A stretch of 64,000 bases of DNA, from positions 416,006-480,005 of the forward strand of contig JAJVDF010000280.1 in NCBI GenBank assembly GCA_022410635.1. Direction: 5' to 3'. The notes under the pieces were generated by a model, which searched no databases, had not been told where the DNA came from, and saw only the letters and a list, made by a program, of their open reading frames with translations. The translations under genes and the position numbers were made by a program. Numbering within the stretch: the first letter of the stretch is position 1; each line of letters starts with the position of its first letter. The DNA is from Tretioscincus oriximinensis (lineage: Eukaryota > Chordata > Lepidosauria > Squamata > Gymnophthalmidae). Of the stretch, positions 11,671-19,430 are shown one piece after another.

Positions 11671-12356
11671 GAGCAGGACGCGGAAGGCAAACGGGATGGA
11701 AAACTCCGGGAAGAAGGAAGCCGAAGAGAAGCCACAGCCAGGCGGGCTGGGAAGGGGGTTGAGGGATGCGAAGACGGAGACGGTGTCAGAAGAGTCTCCG
11801 GGAGTATGGTAGGCTGGGGACTCCCTTTCAGCCCTGTTCCCAATGTCTAGGCTTGTAGCCTTGGCCAAAGCCTCCGAAAGGTCGTCTGGGGGTTTAGAAG
11901 AGCGAGAAGCACCCAGCCGTCCAGCCACCCAGCCGCCCTCCGCTCCCTCCAAGGGCGCTTCCAGCCCGGCGCCTCCTCGCATTGCGCAGGGGACCTCGGA
12001 AGGGAGCTACTCGATCCAGTTCGATTTACGGTTCCAAAAACCCCAGCGCGTCGGACGGCCGCCCGGGCAGCAGGGAGAGACCCGATGCAGGGGGCTGCTG
12101 ACCTTCCACCCACCCACCGCCTCTCCCTTCTCAGCCGCGCCAAGAAGCCGCCTCGGTCGCCTCCGCCTCGGCTAAAGACGGCATTTGGAGGGAACTAGGG
12201 AGCCTCTTGTAGTCCCCCCCCCCACTCCTTAGCCAGCCGCCGCCGCCGCGGCCGCCGCCTGGCCATCTCTCACCCAAGCCCCGCCCCTGCAGATCCAGCC
12301 CCCGTCCCCCCCCCGCCAGTGTTTAACTAACTCAGGACACGAGCCCAAGAGCCACG

Positions 12357-12375
12357 CCTAATTAAATTAATTAGG
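12357..12375. promoter_or_regulatory. Palindromic homeodomain-type site upstream of SHOX2
   Basis: CCTAATTAA, one A, TTAATTAGG: two perfect 9-nt inverted arms around a single base, giving overlapping TAATTA cores. It lies about 330 bp upstream of the predicted TSS in otherwise very GC-rich sequence. Within 30 bp downstream are TTGTCAATCC (reverse GGATTGACAA, resembling a PBX/MEIS composite) and GGATTAATGG (bicoid/PITX-type GGATTA). Binding is inferred only from motif identity. Confidence 0.55.
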
Positions 12376-12435
12376 GATTCTTGTCAATCCTGGATTAATG
12401 GCCCACAGCAGCCCCTGTCCACTGGATCGGCACGA

Positions 12436-12481
12436 GGGGGAGGGCTGGAGAGAAGGGGGAGGGGAGAAGGGGTGGGGGGGG
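12436..12481 (+). promoter_or_regulatory. G-rich tract with G-quadruplex potential
   Basis: Runs of G at 12436-12440, 12442-12444, 12455-12459, 12461-12464, 12469-12472 and 12474-12481. The last four give short loops (A, AGAA, T), meeting the usual G4 pattern. It lies 175-220 bp upstream of the TATA box. Confidence 0.6.
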
Positions 12482-12655
12482 AGCTGAGGCGCTCTCTTCT
12501 CTCTCTGCTGCCCCCCTTCTTCCCNCCCNCCCCCCCCCCCACTTTGCCTGCCTGCCTGCCTCCTTGGCGGGGCTGCTGCTGCGAAGGGTCCCNCGCAGCG
12601 TTCCAAAGGGGAGGCCATTTGCTGGGAACGCCGGGCAGCAGGCGGCTCCGCAAAG

Positions 12656-12690
12656 TATAAATAGCGGGGGACTCCAGGAGCTCCACTCCT
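12656..12690 (+). promoter_or_regulatory. SHOX2: SHOX2 core promoter: TATA box and initiator
   Basis: TATAAATAG at 12656-12664 is a consensus TATA box. An initiator matching YYANWYY, CCACTCC, has its A at 12685, 29 nt downstream of the first T of the TATA box. Both are embedded in a CpG-rich block extending from about 11.8 to 13.6 kb, and the start codon follows 267 nt later. The spacing makes 12685 the best TSS guess. A developmental homeobox gene with a TATA box inside a CpG island is plausible. Confidence 0.75.
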
Positions 12691-12951
12691 ATCAGATCGG
12701 AACTCCGACGGCGGGGCGATTTTTGGCCAAGAGCTTCTCCTCGTTTCCCTCCAGTAGGGAAGAGCCCAGCGCCCCCTCCCTGTGCCCTCCGCAGCCCCCC
12801 CCCCTCAGGGGCCGCCTCTCCCCCTCCCCTCCCCCCTCCCCCCCTTGATGTGTTTCTTGGGGCGCCGTCGGCGGGGCGGGAGCAGCGAGCAGGCGGCGGA
12901 GGCCCCGCGAAGGCAGCGGCGGGAGGAGCCGCCCGGGAGGCGCCGGGGGCG
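12685..12951 (+). other. SHOX2: SHOX2 5' UTR (predicted)
   Basis: Runs from the predicted initiator to the base before the start codon. It is GC-rich. A pyrimidine block at 12820-12844 reads C5-T-C4-T-C6-T-C7, so the opposite DNA strand has four G runs with single-base loops. The first ATG is at 12848 and starts an out-of-frame uORF (separate entry). There is no sign of an upstream intron. Confidence 0.65.
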
Positions 12952-13000
12952 ATGGAAGAGCTCACCGCTTTTGTCTCCAAGTCGTTCGAACAGAAAGTGA
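12848..13000 (+). CDS. Upstream ORF overlapping the SHOX2 start
   Basis: ATG at 12848 is the first ATG after the predicted TSS. It opens 50 codons in a frame different from SHOX2 and ends at a stop at 12998-13000, about 49 nt inside the SHOX2 coding sequence. The peptide is arginine-rich low-complexity sequence from the GC bias, so a peptide function is unlikely. The start context is weak (T at -3, T at +4), unlike the SHOX2 ATG (G at -3, G at +4), so leaky scanning would allow main-ORF translation while the uORF dampens it. Translation is not shown by sequence alone. Confidence 0.35.
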   Translation: MCFLGRRRRGGSSEQAAEAPRRQRREEPPGRRRGRWKSSPLLSPSRSNRK

Positions 13001-13264
13001 AGGCGAGGAAGGAGCTCGTCACCTACCGGGAGGTGCTGGAGAGCGGGCCCGTCCGGGGGGCCGCTAAGGAGCCCGGCGGCGGCGAGACCGGGGGACGCGA
13101 GGGGGACGGAAGCAGCCCCGCCGCCACGGCCACCTCGGGCCGCCTGGCTGCAGCCGGAGGAGGAGGCGCCTCGCCCACCCGCGACCCCCTGGACATGGGC
13201 GCCGTCGAAAGGGGCCGGGAGGCGGGCGGCGGCGGCGGCGGCACCCCCAAGCTCAGCAGCGAAG
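12952..13264 (+). CDS. SHOX2: SHOX2 exon 1 (residues 1-104)
   Basis: SHOX2 is a nuclear paired-class homeodomain transcription factor required for sinoatrial node, proximal limb, palate and neuronal development in other vertebrates. The whole predicted protein is 322 residues (mammalian SHOX2 is about 331). Exon 1 encodes [20 protein letters not shown], then [13 protein letters not shown], nearly identical to the SHOX2 N-terminus and distinct from SHOX further on. It continues with a low-complexity Gly/Ser/Ala region (about 45-104) containing short runs of four and six glycines where mammals have a much longer polyglycine. The start has a strong Kozak context. The exon ends GAAG|GTAACG in phase 1, joining exon 2 to give EVSPEL. 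An open frame continuing past 13264 is intron. Confidence 0.96.
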
Positions 13265-13387
13265 GTAACGCGGCGGCCACCCCGGGGCGCAGGAGCCGGG
13301 TGGGGGCGGGAAGGGCCGCGGCAAGGACATCCCGACGGCAGGGGAGCTTGGTCAGCCGGGGCAAGGGGCTTGGCTCCCCCTGGACTG

Positions 13388-13475
13388 TCAGTTGCACCTG
13401 GCGAATATCGCTCTTCCCCGCACCCAGCCAAGCTGCAAAACTCCCGGCGCTGTTTTCTGTGGGAACCCCGGGTGG
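13388..13475. mobile_element. Family D hairpin remnant
   Basis: Contains GTTGCACCTGGCGAATATCG and AGCTGCAAAACTCCCGG, family D landmarks in inverted order. Lies only about 125 bp after exon 1. Confidence 0.5.
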
Positions 13476-13790
13476 GCTGAGGTGGCGGCGGGCGACCCAA
13501 GGGAAGCCGAGAGAGGCGGCAGGTCGTGGCGGTGGATTTGATTTGCCCCTTCTGACGCTCCGTCCCTCCCTTCCTCCCAGCCTACCCGCCGCCGACGCCG
13601 CCCGGGCGACTCGTGGACCATTAGCAGGTCGGCAGCAAAAGTTCATTCAGGCTGAAGGTGAAGGCGCGCGTGGGTCGAGCTTTCGGCTGGGATCCCACCC
13701 GATCCCTTCTCCTCCATGACGCTTCTGACGCCCCTCCCCCCAAAAAACAAAATTTCTATCCGATTTCAAAGCGACTCTGTTAAGGTCTTT

Positions 13791-13935
13791 GGCTACATCC
13801 ACCCACCACTTATTCCACTATGATTGTATATTCCACAATAAAGTCTGGATATTCTGGAATAAATCAGTCCACACAATGCTTTATTGTGGAATATCCAGCT
13901 ATAACAGAGTAAATAAATGATGTATGGATCCAGCC
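13791..13935. mobile_element. Hairpin element family A, well preserved
   Basis: Left GGCTACATCC, right GGATCCAGCC. The core runs TATTCCACTATGATTGTATA, CTGGATATTCTGGAATAAAT, then GCTTTATTGTGGAATATCC. Arms are largely self-complementary. Confidence 0.88.
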
Positions 13936-13981
13936 CTAATCCCGCGGGAGGCTCCCTTGCAAATCTCCATTCTTCAGCCAT

Positions 13982-14145
13982 TCTATTATTATTATTATTA
14001 TTATTTCATTATTTCATTATTTCATTATTTCATTATTTCATTATTTCATTATTTCATTATTTCATCATTTCATCATTATTTCATCATTATCATCATTATC
14101 ATCATTATCATTATTAAGCGATTTATAATTAAGCGATTTATAATT
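13982..14145. repeat. Complex AT-rich satellite: ATT run, (TTATTTCA)8, TCATTA run
   Basis: An (ATT)n run leads into eight tandem TTATTTCA units at 14001-14064, then irregular TCA/TTA units to about 14115. A perfect duplication of the 15-mer AAGCGATTTATAATT follows at 14116-14145. Likely polymorphic in length. Confidence 0.95.
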
Positions 14146-14169
14146 AGCATTTGGGTATGTATGGAGTTT

Positions 14170-14310
14170 GGCTTACCACAAACCCGGGACAAGAGTTTTG
14201 CAGCTTTCCTGGGTGTGTAAAAAAGAAATTTTCACCAGAGGGGCTGCAGGCATTAAAAGCTGAACCTGGCGAACATTCTTTTTTTCTCTGCCCATTAAAG
14301 CTACACTAGT
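14170..14310. mobile_element. Family D hairpin element
   Basis: GGCTTACCACAAACCCGGGA, AGTTTTGCAGCTTTCCTGG, GGGGCTGCAGGCATTAAAAG, CTGAACCTGGCGAACATTC and a terminal CCATTAAAGCTACA, in family D order. Confidence 0.65.
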
Positions 14311-14374
14311 GCAGATGACAGGTTCTAATTCCGGGATCCAACCCAGAACTAAGGCTCAATGGGCGTGGGAGTGA

Positions 14375-14518
14375 GGCTGCATCCCCACATCACTTATTTA
14401 TTCCACTACAGTTGGATATTCCACAATAAAGCATTGCGTAGACTGGTTTATTCCAGAATAGCCATGCTTTATGGTGGAATATCCAGTTATAATGGAATAT
14501 GTGATGTGTGGATACAGT
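14375..14518. mobile_element. Hairpin element family A, well preserved
   Basis: Begins GGCTGCATCCCCACATCAC and ends GTGATGTGTGGATACAG. The core has TTGGATATTCCACAATAAAG and TATGGTGGAATATCC. Followed closely by a family B copy. Confidence 0.88.
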
Positions 14519-14528
14519 TCAGGTTCCA

Positions 14529-14683
14529 CTTCCGCGCATCCACACGGAGACTTGTTCTGGGTTACATCTTGGGACAGAGCTTGGCCATCCACATGCCAGT
14601 ATAGACTATGGCAGGCCCCATGTGTTTGGCAGGCTCCTATACTAAGGGGACAGCCCAGGATAAGGCTCCGCCTGGATGCAGCT
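14529..14683. mobile_element. Hairpin element family B
   Basis: GCATCCACACGGAGAC at left, CCAGTATAGACTATGGCAGG in the centre, AAGGCTCCGCCTGGATGCAG at right. The second central half is deleted. Confidence 0.85.
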
Positions 14684-15748
14684 TGTTTTATCTCCGGGGC
14701 AATTTGCTTGGGGCTGTTTTGGAAACTGAGCCTTGTGGCTTTGTCGAAACCTCTGTCCAAATCTGGTCTAGAAGATGGTGATTAATTATAACTCCGGAGT
14801 AACCATTTACCCTTCTGTTCTGCGGGATAATTTTTTAAATCCAGGCACAAATAAGCTTTTCTAACCGGAGTCCCAGCTGTTTCTTTCCTTCCCTGATCCA
14901 ATTCTTTCCATTTGACAGAAAGCAAAGTAAACAAACAAAGAAACCGATTTCAAAAATTAAATAAATCTGCATTGGGGGAAAATGTGGGAAGGAAACCACC
15001 CTGCGACTGCTAAAAGTTTGTTAAGGGGGCTTCTGGGATAATGTGAACCTGGAAATTATATTCATTCGTCTCTAAGGCCTTTCAGTCAGCCACTGGTGGG
15101 GCAAAGGGCTTTATTTTGAAATCCAGAGCAGGACATTTTGTGGCTGTTTTAGGGATGTTAGGAAGACCAGGGCTACAGATCTGCTACCTAGAAAAGAGGG
15201 TTTCACTGTTGCAGTTTTATTTTCTTATCTTATACAAGGGCGGAAGGACTGGGGAAGGGACAAGATGAAAATAAACTGCAGAATATTTTAAAAGCAAAAC
15301 CCAACCTACCAACCAAACGGCTTCCTAGTGGATTTGAATATCAGGCTGCGGTTTGGGAATGCGGATGTTTCAGCTCTTTTGTTCCACAAAAAGTAGGAAA
15401 GGCTCCGCAGATCGCAACTGGGTTTAAAGCCCTCATCCGGGACTGATTTTCTAAACAAATTCGAAATAGGATGAACAAAGCAACTCGAATAAACAAACTT
15501 TGGAGTGTGGAAATAGGCAAAGACGGTCGGGGAAGCCGGAGAGTTTGCAGAATGGGAAACCTGGACAAGGTTCACAATGGCCAAAGGGGGAAAAAAAGGG
15601 AATTTCTGGGGTGGAGAGGGGAAGGCAAAATAATGATCCAAAGCCTAACCATATAGAGGCTGGTTGAAATACATCCGTCGCGCAAAAAAGATTATTATTT
15701 CTACAGGAAACAGGGAGGAAGAATAAAAGATCGCCAAAGGCAGTATAA

Positions 15749-15908
15749 GGCTACATCCACAGGCAGCCTTATCCTGGGCTGTCCCTCGGATTAGGAGCCT
15801 GCCAACCACATGCTAGTGTAGACTATGGCAGGCCCCGAATGGGACATGTGGATGACCAAGCTCTGTCCCAAGATGTGACCCAGTATAAGTCTCCATGTGG
15901 ATGGGGCC
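15749..15908. mobile_element. Hairpin element family B
   Basis: Left GGCTACATCCACAGGCAGCC, centre CTATGGCAGGCCCCGAATGG, right ATAAGTCTCCATGTGGATGG. Inverted ends present. Confidence 0.87.
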
Positions 15909-15954
15909 TCTGCAACAGAAAGGAAAACCCGCCTTCACGGCGGGATCAAACACT

Positions 15955-16103
15955 GGTTGCATCCACACGTCTCTTGTTTATTCCACTATAATTGGGTATT
16001 CCACAACAAGGCATGGATATTTTGAAATAAAGCAGTCCACACAATTCTTTATTGTGGAATATCCAGCTATAGTGGAATAAATAAGTGATATGGGGATGCA
16101 GCC
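15955..16103. mobile_element. Hairpin element family A
   Basis: Left GGTTGCATCCACACGTC, right GATATGGGGATGCAGCC. The core pairs TTGGGTATTCCACAACAAGG with the inverted TCTTTATTGTGGAATATCC. Confidence 0.87.
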
Positions 16104-16128
16104 TTGTTCCGAACTCCTCAAAGACAGA

Positions 16129-16291
16129 GGCTGCATCCACACAGAGACTTATCCTGGGCTGACCCTCGGAATAGGAGCCTGTCAACCACATGCTAGTGTA
16201 GACTATGGCAGGCCCGTGTGTGGGCCTGGCATGTGTGGCCAAGCTCTTTCCCAAGATGTGACCAAGAATAAGGCTCTGTGTGGATGGGGCC
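16129..16291. mobile_element. Hairpin element family B
   Basis: Left GGCTGCATCCACACAGAGAC, centre TAGACTATGGCAGGCCCGTG, right AATAAGGCTCTGTGTGGATG. Its right end merges directly into another B copy. Confidence 0.87.
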
Positions 16292-16450
16292 TTATTCTGG
16301 GTTATAAATCTGAACAGAGCTTTACCATCCACATGCCAGTGTAGACTATGGCAGCCCTCATTCGAGGTCTTGCCACAGCCTACACTAGCATGTAGATGGC
16401 AGGCTCCTACTCTGAGATATATAACCCAGGATAAGGCTCAGTAGGGACAG
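16282..16450. mobile_element. Hairpin element family B, abutting the previous copy
   Basis: Starts at the shared GGATGGGGCC, then GCCTTATTCTGGGTTATA, CCAGTGTAGACTATGGCAG, GCCTACACTAGCATGTAG and CAGGATAAGGCTCAGTAGGG. Confidence 0.82.
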
Positions 16451-16474
16451 GACAGTGTCTATTTGGAGGGGAGT

Positions 16475-16670
16475 TTCAAAGAAGTAGCCCTGTTCCTCTG
16501 ATTCCAGAATATCTAATAAGGGGGGTTCATAACACCTTGGAGACTAACAAGGAAAAGGGAAGCAGCAGGAGCTTTCGTAGATAAGTCTGTAGGCACGAGA
16601 AGGCACCCGAAGAAGTAGATTTATCTACAAAAGGTCATGCTGCCTTCCTTTTTCTGGTTAGTCTCTAAGG
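16475..16670. mobile_element. Family E interspersed repeat, long copy
   Basis: GAAGTAGCCCTGTTCC, GAGACTAACAAGGAAAAGGG, GTAGATAAGTCTG, GAAGAAGTAGATTTATCTAC and TTTTTCTGGTTAGTCTC. Left and right portions are inverted copies of each other around 16595-16615. Confidence 0.65.
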
Positions 16671-16746
16671 CTGCAACCACACCGAGCCTTATCCTAGGCT
16701 GTAACTCAGATGTGCCCCAGAATAAGGCTCCGTGTGGATGGGGCCT
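16670..16746. mobile_element. Hairpin element family B with core deleted
   Basis: GGCTGCAACCACACCGAGCC joined through about 35 bp to AATAAGGCTCCGTGTGGATG. Only the outer arms remain, giving a compact hairpin of about 77 bp. Confidence 0.8.
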
Positions 16747-16899
16747 AAGAGACAAGAGGGTTGATATCTTTAGAGTGGAGGTTTCTCTGCATTTTAGTAA
16801 ACAAAATTCCACATATATTGCACTTCCTAGGGGGCATTAAAAAGGCTGCATCATTTGTCAGGATTTTCCCCCCACACACACATTTTTATTTTAATAAGA

Positions 16900-17076
16900 A
16901 TTATCACAAAAAGGGGGAACAGGAGTTTTGCAGTTTCAATAGTTGTGGAAAAGAGGAATTTTCACCAGGTGCTGCAGCAATTCTAAGATACACCTGGTGA
17001 ACATTCCTAGAAAGCTGAAAAACTCTCTTGTCCCAGGGGTTTTTTTTTGGGGGGGGGGGTGTTAGCAAATGGCAAC
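16900..17076. mobile_element. Family D hairpin element
   Basis: TTATCACAAAAAGGGGGAAC, AGTTTTGCAGTTTCAATAG, GGTGCTGCAGCAATTC, ACACCTGGTGAACATTCC and CTCTTGTCCCAGG, ending near GGCAACCCTG. Includes a T/G homopolymer tract at 17041-17060. Confidence 0.65.
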
Positions 17077-17869
17077 CCTGATTTTAAAATAATCTTGAAA
17101 GCCCATTCTGGCTACAGCAGAATTGCGCAATTTCGAGCCTAGCGAGTTGTGGGCTCTTGTCAGGCTCTGGAGAGGAATGCGGAGTCTTTCTGTCATCTGT
17201 TACCAGGAAGGGTTTGCTAATGTCGCCTTATTTCCCATTCGGACTGGAGGGAAGGTGTCCTGGCTCCCCCATCAGCCCTGAATTTTCCCAGTCCCCCCTT
17301 TCCACCTGCCCCCCCCCCCCCTCCACGATCAGGAGAACAGAATCTATCCAGAATCTTCTTCCCCCAAAATGCTGCCCAGCGCCCAAGTGTCGGGTGCGGT
17401 ACGCAAAGCCCCTCCTGGTGACTGGGGAGAGGGGGAAGCCCTGGCCAGGATGCCCCAATGGTTTTGCGTTCCGGCTGAGAACTGTGGACAGCATCCGGCC
17501 CACCCCCAGCCCCTGCCTCACTTTGGGTTCCAGCAGCAAAACTCTTCTGGCCTTCCAGGAAGCGGCTATTGGGGGCAGCAGGATATGGCTTAGGGTTAGG
17601 GCAGGGCGGTCAGTACCTCTAAGATGAGGGGGGCTCCTTCCTTCACACTGATGGGGCAGGAAAACGGCATGGGGGGGGGGAGTGGGTGCATGGAAATACT
17701 CCCCTAAGTGAAGNCCTGGTCTATTCCGAAGCCACCCCTTGCCCTGCAATTGTGGGAATCGTTTCCTAGGAGTAACAAGCCCACTGGATTGAGTGGCTTC
17801 TGGAAGAGCCTGCAGAGGCCGGCCGGCCTGCCCGCCAGATCCTCATTCCTGCTTTCAGATCGTATTATT

Positions 17870-17998
17870 TTAATATATTGATTTGGTTTTTGTTGTTAAT
17901 CGCCNCGAGACCTTTGGGTATAGGGTCGGTATAGAAATGCAAATAAATAAAAAAGAGAGAAAGAGAGAGAAAAAAGGAAGAGAAAGAAAGAAAGAAAT
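17870..17998 (+). mobile_element. LINE-type 3' tail with purine-rich simple repeat
   Basis: GTTAATCGCC, CGAGACCTTTGGGTATAGGG, TCGGTATAGAAATGCAAAT, then (AAAT)n and (AAAG)n. The same tail type occurs at 4074, 46349, 51885 and 54965. Confidence 0.65.
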
Positions 17999-18300
17999 CT
18001 GATTGTCCTTCCCAACTCTTGTAGTGCAGTCAGCGGACCTCGAACTTACAGCCAGGCGCCTTTCGTTTGGCAGGCTGGCGGTTCCTTTGAGTCCAAGGCG
18101 GCTACTTCCACCTCCTGGGCCAGAACGAGGCCTCTTTCCCAGCCGAGCCGGGCTGCCTGGAAGCCCTTCCCGGGGGTCCCCCGATCCCCAGGTGGGTGGG
18201 AGGAGGGGGGCGGGCGGGCGCGAGGCTTCCTGGGCGGCCGTCGGGGCTCCTGCTTCGCTGCCGGCTGACGCGTGTCTTTCCCTCCCNCCCGCCCGCCCAG

Positions 18301-18509
18301 TCTCCCCAGAGCTGAAGGAGCGCAAGGAGGACGCCAAAGGGATGGAGGACGAAGGGCAGGCGAAGATCAAGCAGAGGCGGAGCCGCACCAACTTCACCCT
18401 GGAGCAGCTGAACGAGTTGGAGAGGTTGTTCGACGAGACCCACTACCCCGACGCCTTCATGAGGGAGGAGCTGAGCCAGCGGCTGGGGCTCTCGGAAGCC
18501 CGAGTGCAG
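18301..18509 (+). CDS. SHOX2: SHOX2 exon 2 (residues 105-174), most of the homeodomain
   Basis: Acceptor CCCGCCCAG|TC joins the phase-1 end of exon 1 to read [20 protein letters not shown]. Homeodomain position 1 falls at Gln129. This exon supplies homeodomain residues 1-46: [20 protein letters not shown], helices 1 and 2 with [12 protein letters not shown], and the first part of helix 3, SEARVQ. Arg133 (position 5) and Phe136 (position 8) are present. The exon ends at CAG|GTGACC in phase 0, exactly between homeodomain positions 46 and 47, the classic intron site of paired-class homeobox genes. Coding sequence here is essentially invariant relative to mammalian SHOX2. Confidence 0.97.
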
Positions 18510-19279
18510 GTGACCGGGCAGCCTCTTGGGGCGCTGCAGCTGGGGAGGGGGCAAGTCCCTAAGGCTGCATCTGGCTGGTTGGTGGTTCAGGAAATGCGGT
18601 GGCTGCTGGTGGGAACTGCAAGGAGAGCATCTGTGGCTACATGATGGTTTCCTGTCCATGCATTTGGCAGGGGAGCCAAGTGGGTGTGAAGGTTTCCCNT
18701 TTTCTTGCTCAGGATTCCCCAGGTGGGCCACTGGGGAAGGCGGATTACAGGACTGGATTGATTGTGACCCAAGTGCGCAGGGCTCCTCTCATATTCCTAT
18801 GCAGACCCACACACAGCAAGAATGCGGGGCTCCAAACAAACGGTATTGTGTTTACTCTGGGGGCTATGCTCGCTATGTCACCAGGCTTGATCAATGCGTT
18901 GGGTCTTAATGCTCGGAGTCTGACTCTGTCCTGGCAGCAGAAAAGGCAGATTGGGTCTCCTCTGAGGAGGCCGATTGCTTGGCATTAGGGTTGTGGTGCT
19001 GATGTGGAGAAAGAGAGACAGGTGGTGGGAGAAAGAGAGAGAAGCTATGCACTTGTTCAGTGATCCTAAGTAAAAAGTAGGGATATTAGGCCAGCAGATC
19101 TTGGCAAATCATCCCTGGACCCTTGAGACCACAGAGGGCAGTTTTATGCAGCCTTGTTTAGAAGCAAGTGCTGGCAAAGGGTAGCCAAGATTGCAGTCAC
19201 AACATGAGAAGACAGTTGCTCTTCGATTCAGGATTGTCTCTGGGTTTGGAATTGTTGTTTTGCTATCTTGGGCCGTAAT

Positions 19280-19430
19280 CAGAGGTAGCAAACTCTGCCC
19301 CCTTCTAGGTTACAGCTTGGAATAGGGTCCTGCCATCTGTATGCTCGGGTAGGCTATGGCAGATCCTGAAAAGAGCCTGCCATAACCAAGCCTTATCCTG
19401 ATAAATAACACAGAGTAAGATCCAATGCAG
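19280..19430. mobile_element. Hairpin element family B, degenerate
   Basis: TAGGTTACAGCTTGGAATAG, GTAGGCTATGGCAGATCC and GCCTGCCATAACCAAGCC. Arms strongly diverged. Confidence 0.6.

Larger units (their letters stand above)
8341..12356. other. Intergenic region between RSRC1 and SHOX2
   Basis: About 4 kb separates the two divergent promoters. 8560-8720 and 10130-10420 look like single-copy sequence with homeodomain and POU-type motifs and could be shared regulatory elements. 9238-9420 is a family D repeat, 10494-10642 and 11188-11300 are family A copies, and 11300-11474 and 11516-11670 are family B copies. 8780-9200 and 9420-10130 show no recognisable element. From about 11680 the sequence becomes CpG-rich and merges into the SHOX2 promoter island. 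Confidence 0.7.
13265..18300 (+). other. SHOX2: SHOX2 intron 1
   Basis: A 5036-nt GT-AG intron (GTAACG ... CCCGCCCAG). It holds a family D remnant at 13388-13475, a dense mobile-element cluster at 13.79-17.08 kb (A, B, D and E families, some abutting), an AT-rich octamer array at 14001-14064, a LINE-type tail at 17870-17960 and purine-rich sequence to 17998. 14770-15740 and 17100-17860 appear single copy with no recognised motif. Sequence from about 18020 to exon 2 is CpG-rich. Confidence 0.9.

Noticed and set aside
12850..13719. 289-codon open frame spanning SHOX2 exon 1
   Set aside because: Only 12952-13264 is real coding. The frame starts upstream at a GTG and reads through the GTAACG donor into intron 1.
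13791..16746. Regularly repeated short sequences resembling a CRISPR array
   Set aside because: The repeats are 75-170 bp palindromic transposons of several families with irregular spacing in a vertebrate intron.
18003..18644. 213-codon open frame spanning SHOX2 exon 2
   Set aside because: Sequence before the CAG at 18300 and after 18509 is intron. The homeodomain match is confined to 18301-18509.
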